Shown here piece after piece: positions 1-8,000 of a DNA stretch of 64,000 nucleotides. Where the stretch lies: assembly GCF_004299445.1 (NCBI RefSeq), contig NZ_SCTC01000022.1:1-64000 (forward strand). The letters are read 5' to 3'. This DNA comes from Phenylobacterium sp. (GTDB taxonomy: Bacteria; Pseudomonadota; Alphaproteobacteria; Caulobacterales; Caulobacteraceae). How positions within the stretch are numbered: position 1 is the first letter of the stretch; the number at the start of each line of letters is the position of its first letter. A program made the position numbers and the translations under genes. Below the pieces are notes generated by a model, which was given only the letters and a program-made list of their open reading frames with translations, ran no database searches and was not told where the DNA came from.

Positions 1-653
1 GCCGCTCGGAACCCGTAGCCCTCAACAAGCTCGGGCATGTTCAGGACCACCACTGCGCATGCACGGTGGTTCTTGGCTACAAACTGGCGGATCGCGGCAT
101 AGTTCGACGCCTCGAATCGACGTGCCAACTTGACGGGCGTCCATATCTCGAAAGGCTCGTCGTTCGCCATCTCACTAAATGCGTCGAGTTGAAAGAGCAC
201 CTCCGAGGCAAAGACGTTGGCTTCGCGATCGAATAGTTCGGCTGTTGAGCCGTCCAACGCCTTTTCACAGTCTTCCACCACGGCGTAGATCGGCCGCTGC
301 CATGGCAGGAAGCCATGGCCCGCCTCATGAAGGCGCACGAATCGCTTCTTCACGGCGATCAGAGTCTGGTTGAGGAAGACTAGGCCTTCGGAGGCATGGA
401 AAAGGCCCAGAACCTTTCCAGCCGCTCGCTTTATTGCTTCGCCGGCCGCGCCGGCCTTGGCCCTAAGTCTGGCGATGAAACTTGGGTTGAGAACGTCTTC
501 TCTGACCTCCTCAACCTTGGCCGCAGCCATGATCAGGTGAATCGGGGTTGGAAAAACACCGAGCGCGCCTGCTTCACGCAGCGCGCGCTCGGCTTCCTTA
601 CGAACACGTGCCAATTGGCCGGGCGTCAAACTCGAATCGTCCGGCTTTGGCAT
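1..653 (-). CDS. ImmA/IrrE-family metallopeptidase, C-terminus cut by window edge
   Basis: The frame reads from an ATG at 653 leftward and is still open at base 1, so the C-terminus is missing. The visible 217 residues carry a zinc-protease motif HEAGH (H109, E110, H113) and a downstream acidic candidate ligand in FDREANVFASEVL (E144), the arrangement of ImmA/IrrE (COG2856) peptidases. Such enzymes typically cleave a partner XRE repressor after a stress signal. The gene starts 3 bases after the stop of the XRE gene, so the two are one transcript, which supports that pairing. It is predicted to be cytoplasmic. The family call rests on motif and context; the substrate is inferred. Confidence 0.82.
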   Translation of the reverse strand, partial: MPKPDDSSLTPGQLARVRKEAERALREAGALGVFPTPIHLIMAAAKVEEVREDVLNPSFIARLRAKAGAAGEAIKRAAGKVLGLFHASEGLVFLNQTLIAVKKRFVRLHEAGHGFLPWQRPIYAVVEDCEKALDGSTAELFDREANVFASEVLFQLDAFSEMANDEPFEIWTPVKLARRFEASNYAAIRQFVAKNHRACAVVVLNMPELVEGYGFRA

Positions 654-656
654 TCG

Positions 657-1037
657 CTACCTCCGTTTAGAGCGGATGTAAGTCAGGTAATCGAGGAGTT
701 CGGCCTCTTCCTCAGCGGAGAGATTATCGATTGCGAAAGTCGCGGCTCTGCCGTGCTTCTCGCCCTCAGTCCTCGGTGAGTTGGGCACGATGTATCCTGC
801 ATGTTCCATCAGAGCGTCATACGCAACCCCGAGAGACGTCGACAAAGCATAAAGTATGTGTGGAGAAGGCTTGGTGATCTTCCCGCTTTCGAGCTGACTC
901 AAGTAAGCGTTAGACACTTCTCTTCCAGTGGCTTCTTCGACCTCTCGCAGAGACATCCTTACGTCCTGACGCGCCTTCTTTAGGAATTGTCCTAGTCTGC
1001 TCGGTGGGGCTGGTTCGTTGTTTTTCCCATCGGTCAT
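657..1037 (-). CDS. XRE-family helix-turn-helix transcriptional regulator
   Basis: 126 residues. Residues about 16-78 form a Cro/C1-type HTH (RLGQFLKKARQ, LREVEEATG, VSNAYLSQLESGKITKPSPHIL). The C-terminal tail is acidic (SAEEEAELLDYL), a likely contact region for the adjacent protease. The ATG at 1037 is chosen because AGGAGG lies just upstream of it; an earlier in-frame start at 1067 has no such site. The gene is co-transcribed with the ImmA-like peptidase and divergent from the ubiquitin-like operon, so it probably represses both directions through half-sites at 1098-1141. Phage and ICE repressor/ImmA pairs share this layout. The target genes are an inference. Confidence 0.88.
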   Translation of the reverse strand: MTDGKNNEPAPPSRLGQFLKKARQDVRMSLREVEEATGREVSNAYLSQLESGKITKPSPHILYALSTSLGVAYDALMEHAGYIVPNSPRTEGEKHGRAATFAIDNLSAEEEAELLDYLTYIRSKRR

Positions 1038-1097
1038 CAATCCTCCTTGCTGGACCGCCAGACGCAAAATCCGACGGTCGCTTCTATGGACCGAACT

Positions 1098-1145
1098 GCT
1101 AAGTCTGTCAAGCGCGCTAAATATTGCTTGACGAACTTAGCGCGC
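1098..1145. promoter_or_regulatory. Divergent promoter with three XRE-type half-sites
   Basis: Three related half-sites are visible: GCTAAGT at 1098-1104, GCTAAAT at 1116-1122 and ACTTAGC (inverted) at 1135-1141, spaced 18-19 bp, about two helical turns. The last two sit inside a perfect 9-bp inverted repeat, GCGCGCTAA (1112-1120) and TTAGCGCGC (1137-1145). A TTGACG -35-like hexamer (1128-1133) overlaps. This is the expected operator of the adjacent repressor; binding is inferred. Confidence 0.5.
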
Positions 1146-1194
1146 GTTCTCACGTTAGCGATACCGGCGATTGGCCGGCGACGTGGAGATCACG

Positions 1195-2304
1195 ATGAGC
1201 AATCTTCCCGAGGCCGCGCTCTCTCGCGGTGATGCGCGGCACAACATCGAAGTGGCTGACGAGACGCTGACCTTCCGGTCGCTGACGATCTCGGATCTGA
1301 CGCCCACCGGCGCGCAGATAGCCTCCGTGGCAGGCGTCAAACCGAACCAGGAGGCGACCGTCCTGCAGTTCCTCCCCAACGGTGAGCTGGAAGACATCCG
1401 GCCCGACGAGGTGGCGGATCTCCGCCAGAGCGATGGGCGGTTTGTAGTGGTCGCGAGCGACCGCATCTATCGCCTCCTCATCGACGGAGAGCGTTTCGAT
1501 TGGCCGTGCCGCGTCATATCGGGCGCGGTAATCCGCAAGCTGGGCCGGATCGCCCCCGACTTGGCGGTGTTCCTCGAGCGGACGGATGAGCCTGACAGGC
1601 AGATCGAGCCGTATGAGCTGGTCGATCTCGACGCGCCTGGCGTGGAGTCGTTCGCCGGCCGCAAGCCGACCTGGAAGCTGAACGTGCAGGGAGTTGTCCT
1701 GGACGTACCGGTGCCGACGATCGTCGTCCGGGACGCATTGGTCCAAGCGGGTTTCAATCCCGATCAGGGCTGGCACATCTTCCTAAAGGTGGCCGGTCAA
1801 CCCAAGCGCGCCGTCGAACTGGGGGATACGGTCGACCTTAGGACGCCGGGCATCGAGAAGCTGCGGCTGACCCCGAAAGAGGTGAACAACGGCGAGATCC
1901 CACCCGCGCCTCGCCGCGAGTTTGATCTCTTGGAGGCTGACGACCGGCATCTGGCGGCTTTGGCTTTGCGCTGGGAGACCCTGATCCAGGGTGAACGGCG
2001 CTGGCTGCTGGTCCACGACTACCCGGTGCCGGCCGGCTACACGGTGAAGCGCATTCTGCTGAGCCTTGAGGTTCCGCCGACCTATCCTGGCGCGCAGATC
2101 TATGGGTTCTACGCATTTCCGCCGCTGGCGCTGGCGGCAGGCGGCCAAATCCCCAGCACCCAGATGCGCGGCGTTATCGATGGCCAAGAGTTCCATGGCT
2201 GGTCCCGCAACCGCGGCCTAACGCCCTGGAATGCGTCGCTCGACAATGTCGCCACCCAGCTTGCCCTGGTGGACGCCGCCCTTGCCAAGGAGGTGGGGGA
2301 ATGA
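1195..2304 (+). CDS. Three tandem ubiquitin-like domains fused to a cysteine-less E2-like domain
   Basis: 369 residues from the ATG at 1195, which has GGAG six bases upstream; a TTG at 1171 is a weaker alternative. Three beta-grasp (multiubiquitin) units follow one another at about 17-86, 92-156 and 159-228, two ending in GVESF/GIEKL-type segments. Residues about 242-369 match the prokaryotic E2 family E fold (WLLVHDYPVPAGY, PPTYPGAQIYGFYAFPPL, FHGWSRNRGLTPWN). The only cysteine in the protein is C105, in the second ubiquitin-like unit, so the E2 domain cannot form a thioester. There is no terminal Gly-Gly, and each unit is embedded in the chain, so release by proteolysis would be needed before conjugation. 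It is the first gene of a three-gene overlapping operon. Confidence 0.82.
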   Translation: MSNLPEAALSRGDARHNIEVADETLTFRSLTISDLTPTGAQIASVAGVKPNQEATVLQFLPNGELEDIRPDEVADLRQSDGRFVVVASDRIYRLLIDGERFDWPCRVISGAVIRKLGRIAPDLAVFLERTDEPDRQIEPYELVDLDAPGVESFAGRKPTWKLNVQGVVLDVPVPTIVVRDALVQAGFNPDQGWHIFLKVAGQPKRAVELGDTVDLRTPGIEKLRLTPKEVNNGEIPPAPRREFDLLEADDRHLAALALRWETLIQGERRWLLVHDYPVPAGYTVKRILLSLEVPPTYPGAQIYGFYAFPPLALAAGGQIPSTQMRGVIDGQEFHGWSRNRGLTPWNASLDNVATQLALVDAALAKEVGE

Positions 2305-3701
2305 TCCCGGAGACCACCCTGGCCTTCGCCGGCGTCCTGCACGAGGACACGCGCCAGCATCTGTTCCCGCCGGACGGCTTGGAAGCAGCCGCGATCCTCC
2401 TGTGCGCCCGCACGCCTGAACCCCGGCGCCGGCTCCTGGTTCGAGAGGCGCTATTCATTCCGCACAGCGCCTGCGGCCGGCGGGAGCGAGATGCCATCAC
2501 CTGGCCGGGCGCCTACCTGGAGGATGCACTGGATCGGGCAGAGCAGGACAGCTTGGCTCTTGTGCTGATCCACTCGCACCCAGGTGGTCTGTTCGCCTTC
2601 TCCGATGCGGACGACGCCAGCGACCGCCAGGTCATGCCGAGCTTGCTCCATGCGCACGGTGACATGCATGGATCAGCGATCATGACCGCGGATGGCGCAG
2701 TCCGCGCGCGCCTCTACGACCATGCCATTTCGCCCCGGCCCATCGACCTAGTCACTGTAGCCGGCCACGACCTGCTCTACTGGTGGGAGGATGGCGCACG
2801 GTTGACGGGTCCATCGCGGAGGCCCGTCGCCTTTACCGGAGCCATGAGCGGCGAGCTTGGTCGGCTGCGGGCCGCCGTGATCGGCGTGTCTGGAACTGGC
2901 TCGATCACTGCTGAGCAGCTTGCGCGCCTTGGATTCGGCGGGGTCACGCTGATTGATTTTGACCGCTTAGAGTTGAAGAACCTCAATCGGATCCTGAATT
3001 CTCGCATTCGCGACGCCCAGGACGGGCGGCTTAAGGTGGAGATGTTCGCGGAGGCGGTCGCGGCCTATCGGGCGGGGGATGTCGCCCAGCCAATCCCGGC
3101 TTCCGTATTGACCCGCGAGGCCATCCTGGCGGCCAGCCAGGCTGACGTGATCTTCTGCTGCGTTGATACTCTAGAAGCACGCCAGATCGCAGACCTCCTG
3201 GCCAGCGCTTTCGCGATCCCGTTGTTCGACGTAGGCGTGGTGATCCCGGTCCGCCAAGCTGGCGACGGTGTCGCCATCGCGGATGTGTGCGGTCGTGTTG
3301 ACTACGTCCAGCCCGGGCGCTCCACGCTGCTGGATCGCGGGGTCTACAGCCCGGAGAGCCTGAGAGCCGAGTACCTGCGACGACACGCTCCTGAGGCACA
3401 TCAGCAAGAGTTGGAAGCCGGCTACATCAAAGGTTTGGTCGAGGAAGCCCCCGCGGTCATCACCCTTAACATGCGAGCCGCGTCAGCTTGCGTGAACGAG
3501 TTCATCGCGCGCGCCTATCCCTTCCGGCTGGAGCCCAACCGCCTCTACGCTAGGACGGCGTTTAGCCTCGCCGCCTGCGAAGAGGAGTTCACCGCCGAAG
3601 ATGACTTTCCTGTCTCCGAGAACCCGGTACTAGGCCGCGGAGCACGGGAGCCCCTACTAGGCCTGCCCTCCCTCGCGCCGCGTCGCCGAGGTGGGCGGTG
3701 A
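2301..3701 (+). CDS. JAB/MPN metallopeptidase fused to an E1-like (ThiF) activating domain
   Basis: 466 residues; ATG overlaps the previous stop by 4 bases with AAGGAGG upstream. The N-terminal half is a JAB deubiquitinase-like domain with a full JAMM signature: E49, H91, H93, S101, D104 (HSHPGG then SDAD). The C-terminal half, from about 188, is a ThiF/E1 adenylation domain: nucleotide loop IGVSGTG (194-200), LIDFD (217-221), NLNR (227-230) and CCVDTLEAR (286-294). Where E1-like proteins usually carry a catalytic Cys after a PG turn, this one reads PGRSTLL with Ser at 341. Predicted roles are adenylating the ubiquitin-like C-terminus and trimming or removing it. The translational coupling argues for a complex with its neighbours. 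Confidence 0.88.
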   Translation: MIPETTLAFAGVLHEDTRQHLFPPDGLEAAAILLCARTPEPRRRLLVREALFIPHSACGRRERDAITWPGAYLEDALDRAEQDSLALVLIHSHPGGLFAFSDADDASDRQVMPSLLHAHGDMHGSAIMTADGAVRARLYDHAISPRPIDLVTVAGHDLLYWWEDGARLTGPSRRPVAFTGAMSGELGRLRAAVIGVSGTGSITAEQLARLGFGGVTLIDFDRLELKNLNRILNSRIRDAQDGRLKVEMFAEAVAAYRAGDVAQPIPASVLTREAILAASQADVIFCCVDTLEARQIADLLASAFAIPLFDVGVVIPVRQAGDGVAIADVCGRVDYVQPGRSTLLDRGVYSPESLRAEYLRRHAPEAHQQELEAGYIKGLVEEAPAVITLNMRAASACVNEFIARAYPFRLEPNRLYARTAFSLAACEEEFTAEDDFPVSENPVLGRGAREPLLGLPSLAPRRRGGR

Positions 3702-4030
3702 ACCTTGGTCGCTGGTGGCGCCGCAGCTGGGCGCGCATCGCGCCCTCGCGGCGGCTTCGCCTGATCGAAGGGGACAGTCTGCCCAGTACTCTCCCACGCC
3801 GTGATCTGGTCCTGGCTCGCGAGGACGGCGAAGACTGGTGCGTAGGGTTCCGGTGCCCGTGCGGCTGTCGCCGCCCCATCGAACTCCTCGTCATCCCAGA
3901 GGCCAAGCCGCGATGGGATGTCGAAGTGGACGAAGATGGCGCCGCGAGCCTCACGCCGTCGGTCTGGCTCAAGGTGGGATGCAGGTCTCATTTCTGGTTG
4001 AAACGAGGCCGCGTCGTTTGGTGCGAATAG
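3698..4030 (+). CDS. DUF6527-family protein of the ubiquitin-like operon
   Basis: 110 residues from a GTG overlapping the previous stop by 4 bases. It has the compact DUF6527 pattern: FRCPCGC (C53, C55, C57), a central RWDVEVDEDGAASLTPSVW segment with S88, then GCRSHFWLKRGRVVW (C95, H98). The clustered Cys and His suggest a metal or nucleophile site. Proteins of this type recur beside bacterial ubiquitin-like, E1 and E2 genes; a protease or accessory role has been proposed, as far as I recall, and I cannot check it here. The N-terminus is basic. Coupling to the E1 gene supports a shared function. Family call is fairly firm, biochemical role is not. Confidence 0.72.
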   Translation: MNLGRWWRRSWARIAPSRRLRLIEGDSLPSTLPRRDLVLAREDGEDWCVGFRCPCGCRRPIELLVIPEAKPRWDVEVDEDGAASLTPSVWLKVGCRSHFWLKRGRVVWCE

Positions 4031-4166
4031 TGGTTGTCGGTCTTATGCTTCTGCGCAACCGCTACCCTGTGGGCTCGGGGACGACCTCTCCCCTCCACAT
4101 GCCGAGCCGTGGAAGTGCTGACCGCGCCGGACGGCAGCGTCTGCGCGCTGAGGTGCCGCCAGCGCG

Positions 4167-4838
4167 TCAGGCCGTCGCCCTCACCCGCCGGCGCAGGCTC
4201 GCACCCGCCAGGCCGAAGCCGGCGATCATCAGGGCCCAGGTGGTGGGCTCCGGGACGGCGCCGGGAAGCGTGGAGTCGAACCGGAAGACGATGTTCTGGA
4301 CGCCGCCGTTGTAGGCGTCGGGGCCGAAGATCAGCACGATCGGCTGGTTGTATGCGGCCGTCACGTTGAAGTTGACCGTCGTCAGGGCCGTCGGATTGGT
4401 GGTCACCGACCCGGTGGAAATCGTGCCCGTCGTCGAAAAGAGCTCCCAGCCGATGTCGACGGCCGCGTTGGGGTAGCCGCCGAAGTCCGCCGAGACGAGC
4501 GTGATGTAGCCGCCCCCCAGGTTGTTGTTGAACAGGGCCACCGCGCCCCGGGTGGTCCCGCTCGAATCCTCGACATAGGCCACGGAGCTGCCGCTGAAGT
4601 CGCCAGGCCAGTAGTTCAGCCCCCCGTCGACGGGAACGTAGCCGTCGGCGAGCCGCAGGTTCTGCACCGCGACGTCGGGGACGCTGCCGAACAGTTCGGA
4701 GATCTGGTCGCCATCGTTGACGCACCCGCCGGCGCAGGCGCCGGGGCCGTAGACGATGGTGTGGGTCGCGGCGAGGGCGGACGCGCCCGACGCAGACAAG
4801 ACGAGCGCCAGCACCGCGCCCAACCCTGCAAACTTCAT
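4167..4838 (-). CDS. Exported PEPxxWA-CTERM protein
   Basis: 223 residues. An N-terminal signal peptide (MKFAGLGAVLALVLSASGASALA) is followed by a secreted domain of unknown fold and the C-terminal sorting tag VPEPTTWALMIAGFGLAG with a basic tail RRRVRATA. This is the alphaproteobacterial PEPxxWA variant recognised by an exosortase, so the protein is expected to be cleaved and anchored at the cell surface or in the matrix. The ATG at 4838 is preferred over an upstream GTG at 4856 because of the G-run just before it. It is divergent from the large regulator at 5093 and shares a promoter region containing the CGATG repeat element. Function beyond surface sorting is unknown. Confidence 0.8.
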   Translation of the reverse strand: MKFAGLGAVLALVLSASGASALAATHTIVYGPGACAGGCVNDGDQISELFGSVPDVAVQNLRLADGYVPVDGGLNYWPGDFSGSSVAYVEDSSGTTRGAVALFNNNLGGGYITLVSADFGGYPNAAVDIGWELFSTTGTISTGSVTTNPTALTTVNFNVTAAYNQPIVLIFGPDAYNGGVQNIVFRFDSTLPGAVPEPTTWALMIAGFGLAGASLRRRVRATA

Positions 4839-4925
4839 CACAAACCCCCAAACCACAGACTCTGTCCCAGGCGGGACACTGGTGCGGACCTTGCCGCGGG
4901 ACGTCGGGCCGGTTCTGCGACGCCG

Positions 4926-4955
4926 AAACGATGGGACGCCGATGATTTGCCGATG
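4926..4955 (+). promoter_or_regulatory. Direct-repeat operator candidate (CGATG/TTTGC repeats)
   Basis: Thirty bases containing CGATG three times at 11-12 bp intervals with TTTGC between the last two copies. The same element, with 27 of 30 bases identical, recurs in opposite orientation at 8657-8686. It lies between the PEP-CTERM gene and the regulator gene. About one helical turn between repeats is what OmpR/CadC-type winged helices bind. Binding is inferred. Confidence 0.55.
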
Positions 4956-5092
4956 GCGCGCGGGCGGACTTGGGGGGAACGTCGTTCTTGGCGTGGGGCG
5001 CCGGCGCCGCTAATCCATAATGGAAGTCGCCGAACCTCGGGACGGGGAACCCGGCGGGGCCGGGTGAGCGGGCAACGGGGCATGAGTATCCA

Positions 5093-8000
5093 TTGACGGC
5101 GACAGGGGCGGGCCAACTGGCGGACGAGCCGGCGTTCGCGCTGGGCGGGATGACCGTGCGGCCTGCGACGCGCGAGGTCGCGGGCGACGGCGGCGTCGAG
5201 CTGCTGGAGCCCCGCGTCATGCAGGTGCTGGTCACCCTGGCGCGCCGGCGCGGCGAGGTGGTGTCGCGGGGCGATCTGATCGCGAGCTGCTGGGCGGGGG
5301 TCGTGGTCGGCGACGACGCCATCAACCGGTGCATCCAGGCGCTGCGGCGGCTGGGCCAGATGCGTGGCGCGTTTTCCATCCTGACCGTTCGGGGGGTGGG
5401 CTTTCGGCTGGACGAGGACGCTTCGGCTGACCCTGGGCCACCGGTCGAGTCGGTCCCGCCGACGTCGGCCGCGTCAGCCGCGAGGCCGGCGAGCGACGAG
5501 CGGCGCCACGTGACGGTGCTGTCCTGCGGACTGGCGCGCGAACCGGGCGCCGCCTTCGGGCCTGAAGCCTGGTACGCGTCAAACCGCGCGTGGCGGCGCG
5601 AGGCGTCGCAGGTCGCGCGGGGGTTCGGCGCGCACGTCGAACGGGCCCGCGGCGAGCGGCTGGTCGCCTACTTCGGCTACCCGGACGGCCAGGAGGACGC
5701 AGCCGAGCGGGCCCTGCGCGCCGGGCTCGACATCGCGCGGATGAAGCCGCACGGCGCCTCAGTGCAGGTCGGGATCCATGCCGGCATCGTCGTCGTCGGC
5801 CGTGACGAGGCCGGCGAGACCGAGATGTTCGGCGACGCCCCCGACGTGGCGGCGCGGGCGCAGGACAGCGCCCCGCCCGGCGCCGTGATCATGACCGGGG
5901 CCGTCCACGACATGGTGTCCCGCATCGTCGCGGCGCAGCCGTCCGGGGCGTTGCCGCCCGACGGGACCGGCGCGGCCGCCCGGCTCTATCGCGCGGTCGG
6001 CGTCCCGGTGGCGACCGGCCGCGGCTTCGGGCCTCGCGAACTCAGCCCCTTCGTCGGGCGAGACGACCAGATGCGGATGCTGCTGGGGAGTTGGGAGCGG
6101 GTCCAGGACGGCGAAGGCCAGTTCGTGGTGGCGGTCGGCGAGCCGGGCATCGGCAAGACGCGCCTGGTCCAGGAGTTCATGGCGCGCGTGCAGGATGGCG
6201 CGCACCTGAGCATCGAGTGCGCGGGCGCTCCGCTCTTCGCCAATACGCCCTTCCACGCGGTGGCCGAGGTGGTGCGGCAGGGGCTGGGCTGGCGGGACGC
6301 CGATACCGCCGCCGAGCGCCTCGCGACGCTCGAGGCGGCCATGGCGCGGGCGGGCCTGGAGCCCGCCGGCGCGGTTCCGCTGGTCGCGGACCTTCTGGGA
6401 TTGCCGACCGACCAGGCCTATCCGCCCCTGACGCTGGCGCCGGACGAGCGGCGCACGCGGCTGCTCGCGGCGCTGGCGGCCTGGGTGTTCGCCTTGTCTC
6501 AGGAGCGGCCCCTGATGCTGGTGGTGGAGGATCTGCACTGGGTCGATCCGTCGTCGGCCGAGCTGATCAAGATGCTCGCCGATCAGGGCGCCACGTCGCC
6601 GATGATGCTGCTCTGCACGGCGCGGCCGGAGTTCCAGGCGCCGTGGCCGGCGCGTTCGCATCACACCCGGATCACGCTCGCGGGCCTGGCTTCACGGCCG
6701 ATGCGCGCCCTGGTGGACGGCCTGGTGGCGCGCGCCGGGATGGACGACGAGCTGGTCGACGCGGTGGTCCGGCGCGCCGATGGCGTGCCGCTGTTCGCCG
6801 AGGAGCTGACGCGCCTGATCCTCGACGGCGAGGGCAACCGCCCGCCCGGTCCTGTGGAGGCCGGCTTCATCCCCGCCACCCTTCTGGATTCGCTGGCCGC
6901 GCGGCTGGACCGGCTGGGCCACGGCAAGGCGGTCGCCCAGCTGGGGTCCGTGCTGGGCCGGCAGTTCAACCATGGCGTCTTGGCCGCGGTCTCGTCGCTT
7001 TCGGAGCACGACCTGCAGGCGGGGCTGGCGCAGCTTGCCGATGCCGAGCTGATCTATGTGCGGGGGATTGCGCCCGAGGCGACCTATCAGTTCAAGCACG
7101 CCCTGATCCAGGACGCGGCCCATGCGGGGCTGCTGGAGGCTGACCGCCAGGCCTTGCATGCCGCCGCAGCTCGGACCCTGACGACGCGGTTCGCCGACCT
7201 CGCCGAGGCGCGGCCCGAGGTCATCGCCCGGCATTGGACGGAAGCCGGCGAGGCCGCCGAAGCGATCACCGCCTGGACCCGGGCGGCCGTGACGGCCGAA
7301 GCCCGCCACGCCTTCGTCGAAGCCGAGGACGACTACCGCCGCGCGCTGGCCCTGCTGAGCACCACGCCGGAGACGCCCGCCCGCGATCAGCACGAGCTCG
7401 ACCTGGGGCTCGCCCTCGTCAAGGTGACGATGACCACCCAGGGCTACCAGTCTCCGGAGACGGTGGCGTTGCGCGCACGCAATCACGCGCTGGCCGAGCG
7501 CGGCGGTTTCCTGGGCGCCAACACCGGCATGCGCATGATGGCGTTCTCGCTGCACCTGATGTCCGCCGACTGGACGACGGTGGCGGCCTACGCCAGGCAG
7601 GCCCGGGCCTTCGCCGACAGCCTCGGCCCGGAGACGGACCGAAAGTGGTTCCGGTTCGCCCACGCCATGGCGCCCTTCACCGCGTTCAACCATGCCTACT
7701 ACACGGGGGATCTGCGAACCGCCGAGGCGCAATACCGCCAGTGGCAGACCTATCAGGCCGAGGGCGACTACGACCAGCGCATCACGACCACGATAGGCTT
7801 CTGCAACGGCGCCCTGCTGGCCTGGTGCCTGGGACAGCCGGCCGTGGCGCGCGAGCGGATGGCCATGGCCCGGGGATGGGCCGCACAGGCCGACAACGCC
7901 TATGAGGTGATGTTCGCCGAGGCCCTGGACGCGCTTCTGCAGGTGAACCTCCGCGACGCCGCCCGCGCAGAGGCCATCGCTGCCGAAGCGGTGCGGTTTT

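Noticed and set aside
396-779. A plus-strand ORF of 127 residues
   Set aside because: It is antisense to the ImmA-like peptidase and XRE genes, which have motifs, a shared operon and a ribosome site.
3988-5379. A 463-residue open frame on the minus strand
   Set aside because: Arg/Pro-rich shadow covering the PEP-CTERM gene in another frame.
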